Assembly: GCF_030272615.1 (NCBI RefSeq)
Contig: NC_081414.1
Coordinates: forward strand, 233,354,733 to 233,418,732
Source: Cryptomeria japonica
Taxonomy: Eukaryota; Streptophyta; Pinopsida; Cupressales; Cupressaceae
Reading direction: 5' to 3'
DNA: 64,000 bases
Of the stretch, positions 32,287 to 44,600 are shown one piece after another (the first letter of the stretch is position 1; each line of letters opens with the position of its first letter). The translations under genes were made by a program, and so were the position numbers. The notes below the pieces were generated by a model, which saw only the letters and a program-made list of their open reading frames with translations, was not told where the DNA came from and did no database searches.

Positions 32287-34465
32287 TAATAGGACCTATT
32301 ATGCCCCCTTAAGACCCCTTAGGACCTATTAGGACCCCTTAAGACCCCTTAGGACCTATTAGGACTCCTTACCCCTTAAGACCCCTTAGGACCTATTAGG
32401 ACCCCTTAAGACCCCTTAAGACTGCTTAGGACCCCTTAGGACCCCTTAAGACCCCTTAGGACCCCTTAGTCCTATTATAGCATATTAGGACCTATGAGGA
32501 CCTCTTTGTCCTAATAGGACCTATTATGACCTAATAGGTCCTATTATGACCTAATAGGTCATATTAGGACCTATAGGTCCTATTATGCCTAGTAGGACCT
32601 ATTTATCCTAGTAGGACTTATTATGACCTAATAGGACCTATTATGGCATAATAGGACCTATTATGGCATAATAGGACCTATTATTTCATAATAGGACCTA
32701 TTATGTCATAATAGGTCCTTTTGTGGCATAATAGGTCCTTTTATGGCATAATAGGTCCTTTTATGGCATAACAGGACTTATTATGTCATAATAAGACCCA
32801 TTGTGACATACTAGGTTCCATTATAACATAATAGGTTCTATTATGGCATATTAGGACCTATTAGGTCCTATTATGGCATATTAGGACCTATTAGGTCCTA
32901 TTATGGCATATTAGGACCTATTAGGTCCTATTATGCCTACTAGGACCTATTTGTCCTAGTAGGACCTATTATGGCATAATAGGACCTATTGGCATATTAG
33001 GACCTATTAGGACCAATTATGCCTAGTCGGACCTATTATGACCTAATAGGTCCTATTATGGCAGTATAGAACCTATTATGGCATATTAGGACCTATTAGG
33101 ACCTATTTGTCATAATAGGACCTATTAGGTCCTATTATGACATATTAGGACCTATTAGGAGGTCTGTTAGGTCCTATTATGCCTAGTAGCACCTATTTGT
33201 CCTAGAAGGACCCATTAGGACCTATTAGGTCCTATTAGGGCATAATAGGTCCTATTACATTTCTTAAGACCCCTTACGACCTCTTACGACCCGTTAAGAC
33301 CCCTTAGGACCTATTAGGACCCCTTAAGACCCCTTACGACCCCTTAAGACCCGTTAAGACCCCTTAGGACCTATTAGGACCCCTTAAGACCCCTTAGAAC
33401 CTATTATGTCCTATTATGACATAATAGGACCTATTAAGACCTATTAGGTCCTATTATGGTATATTAGGACCTATTAGGTCCTATTACGCCTAGTAGGACC
33501 TATTAAGACCTAATAGGTCCTATTATTGCATATTAGGACCTATTAGGTCATATTATTGCATATTATTGCATATTAGGACCTATTAGGTCCTATTAGGTCC
33601 TATTATGGCACAATAGGTCCTATTACATGTCTTTAGACCCCTTAGGACCTATTAAGACCCCTTAAGACCCCTTAGGACCTATTATGTCCTAGTATGGCAT
33701 ATTAAGACCTATTATGTCATATTATGGCATATTAGGACCTATTAGGACCTATTAGGTCCTATTATGCCTAGTATGACCTATTTGTCCCAATAGGAACTAT
33801 TAGGACCTAATAGGTCCTATTATTGCATATTATGACCTATTAGGAACTTATAGGTCCTATTATGGCATATTATAACCTATTAGGACATATTAGGACATAT
33901 TAGGTCCTATTAGGACCTATTAGGTCCTATTATGCCAAGAGGGACCTATTTGTCCTAGTAGGACCTATTAGAACCTATTAGGTCCTATTATGGCATAATA
34001 GGTCCTATTACATGTCTTAAGACCCTTTAAGACCCCTTAGGACCTATTAGGACCCCTTACGATCCTTTCAGACCTTTTATGTACTATTATGGCATAATAG
34101 GACCTATTAGGTCCTATTAAGGCATACTAGGACCTATTAGGACCTATTAGGACCTGTTAGGTCCTATTATGCCTAGTAGGACCTATTTGTCCTAGTAGGA
34201 ACTATTAGGACCTAATAGGTCCTATTATGGCATATTAGGACCTATTAGGTCCTATTATGCCTAGTAGGATGTATTTGTCCTAGTACGACCTATTAGGTCA
34301 TATTATGGCATAATAGGTCATATTACATGTCTTAAGACCCCTTAGGACCTATATGACCCCTTAAGACCTATTAGGACCCCTTAAGACCCCTTAGGACTTA
34401 TTATGTCCTATTATGGCATAATAGGACCTATTAGGTCCTATTATGGCATATTAGGACCTATTAGG
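32287..34465. repeat. Palindromic satellite array, block 1
   Basis: Built from 10-base words: GGACCTATTA, its complement TAATAGGTCC, and ACCCCTTAAG. A higher-order 20-base unit CATAATAGGACCTATTATGG is clear at 32640-32780. Longer periods mix GGCATATTA and CCTAGTAGG. Because the words are near-palindromes, either strand can fold. Blocks 2 to 4 (41184, 47280, 49520) are continuations separated by insertions. Confidence 0.9.
34461..34465. repeat. Target site duplication TTAGG (left copy)
   Basis: Matches 41184-41188. TTAGG is also a satellite word, so the duplication alone is weak, but it sits exactly at TG...CA LTR ends. Confidence 0.75.
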
Positions 34466-35398
34466 TGTTGGCAATTGACACTCATTCGGTGGATTCTAGT
34501 GCATGGATAATGGATTAGGGTTGTCATTGATGGAAAATCTTCTTGGAAATCCTATCCGGTAGTTATGGTTTTGGTAACCGGTAGAGGAAATGGTTTGATA
34601 ATCTGTCATCGATATTTTAGGATATGCAGAGCACTTTCGGTTTGTAATCTTCACAGAGATTGCGGTGTTGAGATTTGTGCATGGGATGATAAGTTCAACA
34701 TGTAGAAATCATTTAGACTCTATTTGGTTGATCCAAATATGTTTTGGTGATCCGGTCTAAGAAGACACCCGATTACACATTACATTGCATACTATGGTTG
34801 GCCAACTTGATGAATGTTTTATTTTTTGATTGCAGATATATATGACCGATGTAAAAGATCATTTTATGATATGGTACGAGTGAGTAATGATCGAGAAACC
34901 TTTTTGGTGCAGTTTCACGTGTGCATTCTTGATATGGTAGATGACTAAGAAGCAAAATAGATCAGATTTATAGAGGTGTTACAGTCAGACTTTTTACACT
35001 TAATCACAACTCATCCAAACATTGTTTGATGCTATTTTGGAATTAAATCATTATAGTTCTCATTGTAAATGATCTATAAGTTAGTGAGACTTCCATATTG
35101 TAATATGAGCAGTGAGCTCTAAGCAGTGAGCTTGAATGCATATGCATTCATCCTTTGTAATATTTATGTACTCCTAATCACAGTATATGAATATTGTGGG
35201 CTCCAATCCCATGGTGGTTTTTCCCTTTCTGGGTTTCCACGCAAAAATCTTGGTGTTATGATATTGTGGTTGATTATCTTGTGTTTCCGCATTTTACTTT
35301 CTTGCATTTTCTTTTGGTGGTTTGAGAATAAGTTTGAAGATTTATTTACTGGTAGAACACTTATTCACCCCCCCTCTCAGTGTTCCTTGATTCCAACA
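34466..35398 (+). repeat. 5' LTR of the non-autonomous copia element
   Basis: 933 bp. The 3' LTR lacks about 180 bases present here (about 34513-34690), otherwise the two align throughout. Ends ACCCCCCCTCTCAGTGTTCC then TTGATTCCAACA. Confidence 0.9.
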
Positions 35399-35400
35399 AT

Positions 35401-35413
35401 TGGTATCAGAGCC
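35401..35413 (+). other. Primer binding site of the non-autonomous copia element
   Basis: TGGTATCAGAGCC is a perfect initiator tRNA-Met type site, two bases after the LTR. Confidence 0.9.
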
Positions 35414-35466
35414 TAGTTCCTCTGAGGAAACCTAACTGCCCGAGGAAGGTCTGGGAGATTGAATAA

Positions 35467-36624
35467 ATGGATTCCAATTTGTTGATAGAACTTTGTGTGT
35501 CACTTGAGGATCTCGATGCAACAAGAAATGAAATAAGTTCCTTAAAAAGAAACTTGAATGCAATAGAAGATCGATTAAAGATTTAAAGGATCAGGTGAAC
35601 ACTTCAAGAGACAAGAGGAAAGAGATAATGGACAAGTTGAAGGAGAAAGAAGATCAAAGCATGAAAAATCAGGACAAAGCTAATGAATGTCATAAGCTTT
35701 CTATAGAGAATGTTGTATTGAAGAATGAGATGCAATCCACTGTGATGAAGCTAAGGAGATTGAAGATCGGAAGAAGAATGAAGAAAGTTTGGCTCAATCA
35801 TTGAAAGATAGATTAGATGAATTATTCAGGATTACCTATGAGAATGATCAGTTGAAGCTTGAGTTGACATAATCAAGGAATGATGGTCAAGAACTTGAAA
35901 GATAGATTGTTGCCCTAAGTGATGAACTTGCTACTGCAAATGAATACAAAGAAAAATTCAATGATATCTTAGCAAGGCTTGATGAGATGCTGGAAAGTTA
36001 GAGACATGGAAAAGACACGAGAGGACTTGGATTTGAGAAAGGAGAATCCTCTGGTTCTAAATAGAGAAATGCAAAGCCTAATCATAAGAAGAGCAAGAAT
36101 CCTTTGGTAAGACAACTTAATGCCTATAAATTCAATGGTAGATGTTTCACTTGCAATAAATTTGGTCATATGGTGAATAAATGCATAAGTAGGATGAACA
36201 ATGGAATGAATAATATGAATACTTGTCCTACCTTTACTGATTAGTGTTTCATATGCAATAAATTTGGTCACAAGTCAAACATGTGTAGAGCAGTAATGAA
36301 TAATTTTTAGAACAAGAGATATTATGTTTGTGGGATGTTTGGACATATTTTTAACCAATGCAGGATGAGACCAAATTAGATGAATTTCTGACCTATGCAG
36401 AGAAATGTTGTTTGTTGTGCATGCAACAAAACTGGTCACATTGCAAAATTTTGTAGACGTAAGAATAATGATCCGGTAAACAAAGGCAAATTAGATGAGA
36501 AAGGCAAAACAAAGGTAGAAGAAATAAAGAACAAGCATGAGAAGATGTGGGTTAGAAAAGATGAATCCAAGATAAATAATGGATCTTCGCTAGAATCTGG
36601 TGTAGGATCTTCATCTGATATCTA
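35467..36624 (+). pseudogene. gag: gag-like region with a coiled coil and four zinc knuckles
   Basis: ATG 35467 (MDSNLLIELCVSLEDLDATR) leads to a long charged coiled coil (35595-35980; KLKEKEDQSMKNQDKANECH). Then come four CCHC knuckles at about 36140-36460: CFTCNKFGHMVNKC, CFICNKFGHKSNMC, a third in which the first Cys is replaced (YYVCGMFGHIFNQC), and CCACNKTGHIAKFC. It ends in a Lys/Glu-rich tail and TAA at 36622. There are many stops and frame changes. It would bind the element RNA. The usual copia gag has one or two knuckles; four is more than usual. The N-terminal copia gag core is not recognisable. Confidence 0.7.
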
Positions 36625-37025
36625 AGGCATTTGGCCTTAGGGGGTGGAATCTTCATGCACAATCTTGCAGAACCCCCTGAAGAGATCTGTGATTGATCAA
36701 GGTTGATTGCAGATGCTTGGAGATGATTATCCATAATTCTCCATATCGATCTTGGAATCTGGTTGATTAGATTATGCTGAATAGGACATCCGATTGAGCT
36801 TTGCAATTGCATTTGTTTCAACTTAAAGTTAGGTTTTTCAAAGTTAAAAGGGAAAAAATATGAATCATTTCTCACATTACGAGTGAAGAGTTGAAGCTGT
36901 AGAGCGAGGTGAACCATATTTCAAGTGATCAGAAGGCTTGAGGAGATCCGACAAGAAGTTCTTGTGCATCCGACATAAGAGTAAGGTATTTATCAAAGCG
37001 CGTTCATCCTTTAAACCCTATATTT

Positions 37026-40000
37026 ATGGAAATGGCATCTTCTTCTATTGATAATGCTTTGGTAGTAGAAATTTATGAGCGAGCAAGGCCTCAATTTAAA
37101 AACATCCTTTTAAGTCTATTGAGGATGATCCCAATGGTGCATTTTCATTTGTTCCATACAGAGTTTTGCATGTTGATGATGTTAGGGAATACATTCACTA
37201 CACAATTGAGGAAACCAAAAACAAGGATATCTTAACCCTATACACTGAGTGGATAATGGATGAAGTTGGAAACCCCAAACCAAAATATGCATAGTTACAA
37301 AGGAAGGGTTTCATGCAATTTTTTCATTCTCTGACATTCGATGAGGATGAATGGGTGAGGTATATTTTTAACCATGTCCATGATGAATTCATATGGTTGG
37401 ACCGACCCTACAAGATAACCAAGCAGGCAATCCATGCAGTTACATGCCTAAATCAAACCAATGGAAAACCTAATTTGAGGAAGGCAACAAATCCAACTAT
37501 CACAAAGCTAACCGACACTCAATTTGATAGCAGGTCAATGACGATTGATGATATCTTAGAGAATGATGTCATATTTGTATGAATTATTATTGGATACAAA
37601 GTTTATCAGTCTAGTAGATTGAATTTGATATTCATTACTGTGATATATAAAGCTTATCAGATGGTGAAATATGATATGTAGTATGACTTGTGCATAGTTC
37701 TTGAAAAGCTTCTGAGCAATCTGAAGAAAATCAAAACAAACAAGAAGAATGTTTTCAAATTTGGTTCTTTGATTGTTTGTCTTACACTGTACTTCATGAA
37801 TGAAGTCCTCGACATAGGTAGAGTCCAATTGGCATATGACTTACTTGCAACCACTCAGATCAAACAATGTCTACAAAGATTGGGAAATAGAGAAAATCAG
37901 AGAGTTGCCTTGTGGAGTTTCTTCAAAACCTTCCAAGCCAGAATGAAGAATAAAGTAAGGACCCCTAAAGAAGTGGTGGAAAAATATGTATATACTTTCT
38001 ATTTCATGGTGGACAAGGACCTGTACCATATGGAGGTTGTAGAACCAAGAATAGTATGGATAATGCCAATGGGTTATGAGGTTGATGCTGAAACTCTTGA
38101 AAGCTATGCTCAACATCACTTGAGCAAACCGATTGACCCTTAAGAAGAAAAATTTGGCACATTTAAGGAGAAAGATATGGAATTGCATAAGAAGCTTACT
38201 CAGCTTGAAAGGAAGTGGAAAGTAACAAAAATGGCCAAGGCTGTAGTTGAATAGATGGGTTGCACCAAAGAAGCTATCAAGAAAGATAAGGAAAAGAAGG
38301 CTCAGATGGAGGTAGAGATGGAATCAAAGAAGCCTAAGATTAAACTGGTTCCCTCCAAAGAAAAACCTAAGGAGACTAAGTCTTCCCCTACTCTGGTGAA
38401 GTCATCAACAACTTAAAGCTCATTTGGAAAACGAGTGTTGAAGTAGAATGAGAAACCAAAACGAACCTATGTAGCTGTATCTCTTGTTGCATCTATGACT
38501 GAGTAAGAAGACAAAATCTAAACCCTCTAACTAGCAGGCCTAAAAGAGGAAGAAGGCTAAGTACAAAGTTTGATAAGGATCTTGAATCTGGCAAGGTGGA
38601 AGGTAAATATACCTTTATTCCCCCTTTAACCACAAAAGAATTGATAGATGAAATAGTTAATGATGGTAATCTAAAAAATATCAATACACATTATGAAAAT
38701 TTTGATGAAAGTGATCAGAGGGGAATTGAGGAAGCTGTTGTGTTGCATTTGCATAACTTCAACAAATCTTTAATTGAGTTAGAACACAGTATTTCAAAAG
38801 ATCTATATAACAATCTTGATGCTAGAAGGCTAAATGCAAGAAGATTAGATAAGGAAATGAAAGATCATGAATTGATAAATATAAGTTCTTGAATTTCTCA
38901 AGAAGAAGTTGATAGACTCATAGAGCTAGCCAACAAAAAGGAATTCATAAGCAAAAAAAGAGTAAACAGGCTTATGGTTGGTAGGGTTGAGGAAGTAAGA
39001 AAATAAATTAAAGAGATTTGGAAAAGGTTCTTAAAGAATAATTGATTGATAGTCAATGATGATGAACCTCAGAAGGAAGATACTTCTCATCCGGTAGACC
39101 AGGTGAATGTAACCCTTGATGCCACAATCAGTAAAAATCCTCTAGTTGTTCACCTAGAGATGGTGGAAATGAAAGGTGAAGAGGCACAATAGAAACCTAA
39201 AGATGGTACTGCACCAAATGTGACACCGATGCACATGTTGAAGAACAAGAAAATGATGTAGGTAAAGAAGAAGCAGAGAAGAACAAGGAAGAAGAGGTTG
39301 ATAAGGGAAAGAAGAAAACTGACAATGTCCCGATAATCATGACAATTGACACTCCAAAGGACAAAGGGAAAATAATTCTCTCACACATCTCCATCAAATT
39401 TGATAAACCACCTGACATTGGGCAAATGTCTCCAGTTGAAAGGCTGATGATTGCTGCAGTAGTTCAGGCTCAAGCTAGTCAAGACTTGGTCAAATCAGAG
39501 AATGAGGACAAAAAGCTGATTGAGATGTCTATAGGTGTTTTGCAAAAGTTGGTACCAGAATTGCAATTAGATCCAAATTCCAATCCCTCTGACAATATCT
39601 TACAGTTAATCAACAATATCAGTACCAATTTTTAATCACTGAAAAAGGCAACCACTAAGAAAGTATTGGACATATTCAAGGAGGTGCGTATACAGACTTT
39701 TCAAAAGATGATTGAAGATGACAAAGTCAGACTAAACAAAGGACTACATAATATCTCCGAGGCATTGAGTGAAGGAGAAAATATATACAAGTGATGCCTT
39801 ATACTACCCAAATTCACATCAGACATAGACAAGAAGATCAGTGCTTGCCAAGGCAAGCCTGACAATATATCTTAGTCATTTGACTCCAATGTAGCACTTA
39901 CAACAGCATAGAAGGGCAAGTGATGGTTGTAACCAATCAAATCTTGAGCCTAAGATCTAGAAAAGGAGAGAATATTGAGGTGGGTTGGTGAGCTATGGAA

Positions 40001-40157
40001 CCTTATTGCTTCCCAAATGGACACCATGCTAAGTAATAAAGTTGATTGTATGAAGATAATGGCACAACCAATTTCATCTGATTTGAAGGATGTAGAGATA
40101 TATGCCTATGTTTTCAGTGCCTTCATCACATTTTTGGACAACTTGAAGAATGGGTGA
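37026..40157 (+). pseudogene. Unrecognised long coding region in place of pol
   Basis: I do not recognise this protein. ATG 37026 (MEMASSSIDNALVVEIYERA) opens frame 0, and a frameshift near 37112 moves it to frame 2, which holds 37112-38250: DVREYIHYTIEETKNKDI, WVRYIFNHVHDEFIWLDRPY, KITKQAIHAVTCLNQTNGKP, KFGSLIVCLTLYFMNEVLD, ALWSFFKTFQARMKNKV and RIVWIMPMGYEVDAETLESY. After that come Lys-rich linkers and further blocks at 38596-38892 (frame 1) and 39339-40157 (frame 0), the last helical (SPVERLMIAAVVQAQASQDL). About 1000 codons in total, folded domain first, then long charged and coiled segments. No catalytic motif of protease, RT or integrase is visible. TAG stops are frequent. Confidence 0.65.
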
Positions 40158-40417
40158 GATACACATTTAGGATTTTTGAAGACCATTTTTGTAGATATCT
40201 TCAAGTTTGTATAGAATATCCAGAATATACCCCTATATATAAGTTTTTGTGCAACACCCCATCTTTGGAATTGCTGTCAAAGGGGGAGAGTAGAGTGAAA
40301 AATGTACAAAGAAGATACATGTTTTGAGTTTTTGTTCTAAGGAGGAGCCTTAGAAATTTTTAATCCAGTATATAGGTTGACACTTCCTCATTTTTCTAGA
40401 GTGTTGCCATCAATGCC

Positions 40418-40429
40418 AAAGGGGGAGAT
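40418..40429 (+). other. Polypurine tract of the non-autonomous copia element
   Basis: AAAGGGGGAGAT immediately before the 3' LTR start TGTTGG. A canonical copia 3' end. Confidence 0.9.
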
Positions 40430-41183
40430 TGTTGGAAATTGACACTCATCTGGTGGATTCTAGTGCATGGATAATAGGGTTGACATGTAGAAATTATTTA
40501 GAGTCTATTTGGTTGATCCACATATGTTTTGGTGATCCGGTCTAAGCTGACACCCGGTTACATGCTACATTGCATATTATGGTTGGTCGACTTGATGAAT
40601 GTTTTTATTTTTTATTGTGGATATATATGACCAATGTAGAAGATCATTTTATGGTATGGTATGAGTGAGTAATGATCAAGAAACCTAATTGGTGTAGTTT
40701 AACATGCACACTCATGATCCGGTAGTTGATTGAGAAGCAGAGTAGAGTAGAGTTACCGGGGTGTTACAGTCAGATTTTTTGCACTTAATCAAAACTCATC
40801 CAGGCATTGTTTGATGCTATTTTGGAGTTCAATAATTATAGTTCTCATTGTAAATGATCTTTAAGTCAGTGATACTTCCATATTGTAATCTGAGAAGTGA
40901 GCTCTTGGTAGTGAGATTGAATGCATGTGCATTCCCCTTTTTTAATATTTATGTACTCCTGATCATAGTATATGAATATTGTAGGTTCCAATCCCACCGT
41001 GGTTTTTCCCTTTCTGAGTTTCCATGTAAAAATCTTGGTGTTATGATATTGTGGTTGATTATCTTGTGTTTCTGCATTTTACTTTCTTGCATTTGCTTCT
41101 GGTGGTTTGAGAATAAGTTTGAAGATTTATTTACCAGTAGAAAACGGATTCACCCCCCCTCTCAGTGTTCCTTGATTCCAACA
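40430..41183 (+). repeat. 3' LTR of the non-autonomous copia element
   Basis: 754 bp, with the same ends as 34466-35398 but an internal deletion of about 180 bases. The TTAGG duplication follows at 41184. Confidence 0.9.
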
Positions 41184-41470
41184 TTAGGTCCTATTAAGCC
41201 TAGTAGGACCTATTTGTCTTAGTAGGACCTATTAGGACCTAATAGGTCCTATTATGGCATATTAAGACCTATTAGGTCCTATTATGCGTAGTAGAACCTA
41301 TTTGTCCTAGTAGGACCTATTAGGTCATGTTAGGTTATATTATGGCATAATAGGACCTATTAGGACCTATTAGGTCCTATTATGGCATATTAGGACCTAT
41401 TAGGACCTATTAGGTCCTATTATGGCATAATAGGTCCTATTACATGTCTTAAGATGCCTTAAGACCCCTT
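41184..41470. repeat. Palindromic satellite array, block 2
   Basis: Same GGACCTATTA / GGTCCTATTA words as block 1, resuming directly after the copia insertion. Ends AAGACCCCTT against the next LTR. Confidence 0.9.
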
Positions 41471-41672
41471 TGTTGGTAGCAATGCAACGAATTGAGAGGG
41501 GGTGGGTTACATTAGTTTGCTCAAAAACTTATTGCGACTTAAACCACAAATCAAATCCGACAATTAACATTTTAAAGCATGAAACAACAACACATCAATA
41601 ACACATATAACACCAAGATTTTTGATGTGGAAAACATGGTTAAGGGAAAAACTACGGTGGGAACCTACCCAT

Positions 41673-44600
41673 TGTAATGCCCTGCCAGAAACCCTAAAGG
41701 AAAAACATCACAATCTATGCAACTAAGGGTGAAATATTTTTTTTTTTTTTTAAAGAACAAGTGCTTGAATTAAACCTTAGCACATCTAATAACACAACGG
41801 AAGTCTAACTCCTAAATTTCCTAAGGGTCACCAACGATTACTACTTCGTAATTTATATTAACACCACAAAAAAACCTACTGTTTAGCCTATAGGAAAATT
41901 AAATGTTTAAGATAAAATTTCCACAATTAAAGAATTCAAAATGCTCCAAAACAATCATTTAATATATACAAAAGAATTAAGTAACTGAAATAGCATACAT
42001 TACAATGTTTCTTTGCTTTACAATATTTGAAAATACATGTTTTCAAAAAAATTACATCATGAGTTAAAATGTTACATAAAGTTTCATTTCAAGACCTCAA
42101 GTTTTCAACTGAACAATGGTTACGAGCAAGAGCTGGTACATGAACCACGAACCAAGAACATCAGTGAAGTCCTTCCTCACCTAAAGATACATTCCAGTAC
42201 ATCCGATGGGAAGTGACACTACCACCCGACCATGTGATTCTGAAAAGGAACCACCCCACCGTGCTAGAGATAGTAGATAACCCTCAAGCAAGCAAAATAA
42301 GACAAGAACGAAAGGACTACAAGACTCCACACACAACCATGTGACTCAACTCACAAAACACTAGTGACTCTAAGGAGAAAGTATCATCGCATGTCTTACG
42401 GTGGATACCATGGTATAGCCTCCATAGGTCCTAGCCCCCATCCTGGGTTATCCCGGTAACCTCTCCCGAACCTCCGATTCCAACTAAGACTCATGCGGAC
42501 CTTATCAATCCTCTCACGAAGACAAGGTGGTAAGTTTGCCATTCCAGGCCTTCTCGCTACATTATGAGCCCTGTACTAGCACTCACCTATGTGCAAGGCA
42601 CATTAATTTATTTAACATTGATTCTACCCTCTCGTAATCATTTATTAGGTTATCACTTTGTTAACCAACTTTCGACGGGTTATCTTGTCACCACTTCGGG
42701 CATGACCCCCGCTCGAAAGCCACTCTCTCTCTCTCAAGACACTACAAGATAGTTCTATCTACAGAACTCTATGGCAACACAGACAACCATACCCAATCCT
42801 GACATACCTTAGATGAAAGATACATAATTACTAACCTAAGGTTGACCATTACGAACAACTCACAATGGCTCATTTCCTTAAGGTTATACATCTAAATATC
42901 CAGCCAAAACACAGTACACAGGACATATTGACAACATGACTCAATGTACTTAACTGCGACCACCATATAAACAAGGCAATCTTACGTAAAAACATTTAAC
43001 ACACAATTAACTTGCAGTACGAATATACGTTGCCAAGACATGAAGAATAGTTTAGTCGGTATAACTCAGAATTTAACACTTAATAACATGTTTAAGAGTT
43101 CAATTACTCTTGTTAACTACTATAGGTAAGCAACCTCAATAATTTCCACTTATACCATAAACTAAGATCAAAATAGATATATTTATTTCTTTAAAGAAGT
43201 CTTACAAGAAGACATAATACATTTCTCAATAGAATAATGTCTTTATTTTTATTTTTATTTTTGACACTAGAGTGTTACATCACTCTTCCGAGAAAAATGG
43301 AGAAGTGCACTTGTCAAACTCTGCAGGATCTAAAGGAGTATAACCTTCAAATTTGATTTCACTCAGGGGAATGTACCCCATGGACTCATTATCACTTAAG
43401 GGGGTATACCCCTCCGATGAGTCAGAACTTATAACTATCGGCCTTTTTGGCGAGCACTCTAGCTTAGGTTCTTTTCCTTTTTCAACAGTAACTTCTATAG
43501 TTGGACTCTGAGTAGGACCTTTTTCTATCTCTTTGCTCTCTTCAGGAGCTGGGTTCTCTTCAGTAGGGTTGTCATCCACAATAGGCTTGACAGGTGTCAG
43601 AGAATCTTTCTTGACTTTCAAGTAATGAGCATATCCAGCTACGGATTTGCAAGCTGTCTGTTTGACACGTACCATCTCTATAATGTATCAACAGTAAGCC
43701 ATTACTTCCCAAACTCTCCTAGAGCAACATCTAATGAATCTTAACAACTACGCTTGAACGCAAACATAATTCCTTTTATAAAATAATCAAGTGTGCAATA
43801 TGTACAAAATTTCCATAGCTATAGCTATAATACAATTACTCTTGATATTCTATTATTTTCCATGAACTAATCCAAACAATAATTTAATACTTTTACCGAA
43901 AACATAAACTAGACCATAAACATTACTTATCACTAAGGCTTATAAATAATAATGTTCCAAAACTAAATATATTCCTGACCTTTTGCAGTGTTAACCCGTA
44001 TGCAAGATCTCTACGTCCTTCTGCCGAACGATAGCGTGCCTTGCGAACCTTATGTCCAATAGACACCAATACTCTATCCCAAAAAAAACAACTCTCTTTG
44101 ATTCTTCCTAAAATATTCTCACTATCTCTCTATTTTACTCTATCTTTCTCCTCTATTCTAATTCTCTCCTCTCGAGTTCACCGTCCTCCCTTTGATGCAA
44201 AATGAAATTCTCTCCCCACTTCCTTACTACCCACCTCTATTTATACTAAATATTTACCCAAGACTTCTCCTACATCTAAGGCTCGGTTATGGAGTTGATG
44301 AGGAGTCTTTTAATGAGTTACTTTCAGTTACATCTTCACTTAATCTCCACTTTATAGTTATGCGCCAAAAATCATGGTAGACTGATTCAAATGATGGAAG
44401 GATCAGCAAGTTACAAGCAACTATCAAACACGTAAGTGTTTGTCATGGGCGAGATAATAGTCCTCGCTGCCAAGTCGCCTTACTCTTATGTCATGTATGC
44501 CTTGCATTAAACTTACCACTCGGTGTCACTTCCTACATAGTCGCCATTATCGCCATGAAGAGTTGGTTCAAAACAAACTATTTTTATTATGCCTCCACCA

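Larger units (their letters stand above)
34466..41183 (+). mobile_element. Copia-type element without pol, carrying an unknown coding region
   Basis: LTRs 34466-35398 and 40430-41183 (TGTTGG...TTCCAACA), PBS at 35401, polypurine tract at 40418 and TTAGG duplications. Between them is a gag-like region with zinc knuckles (35467-36624), then about 3.1 kb of decayed coding sequence that is not protease, integrase or RT. It was therefore non-autonomous when it moved and depended on another copia element for its enzymes. It inserted in the satellite of the giant transposon. Confidence 0.88.

Noticed and set aside
32287-34465. CRISPR-like or telomere-like array
   Set aside because: There are no unique spacers between conserved repeats. 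Units are 10-20 bases, palindromic and variable, and TTAGG words do not form a (TTTAGGG)n array.
35126-35416. 96-codon ORF across the 5' LTR end, and the similar one at 40854-41222
   Set aside because: The two ORFs are LTR copies of each other. They arise from LTR sequence and cross the primer binding site.
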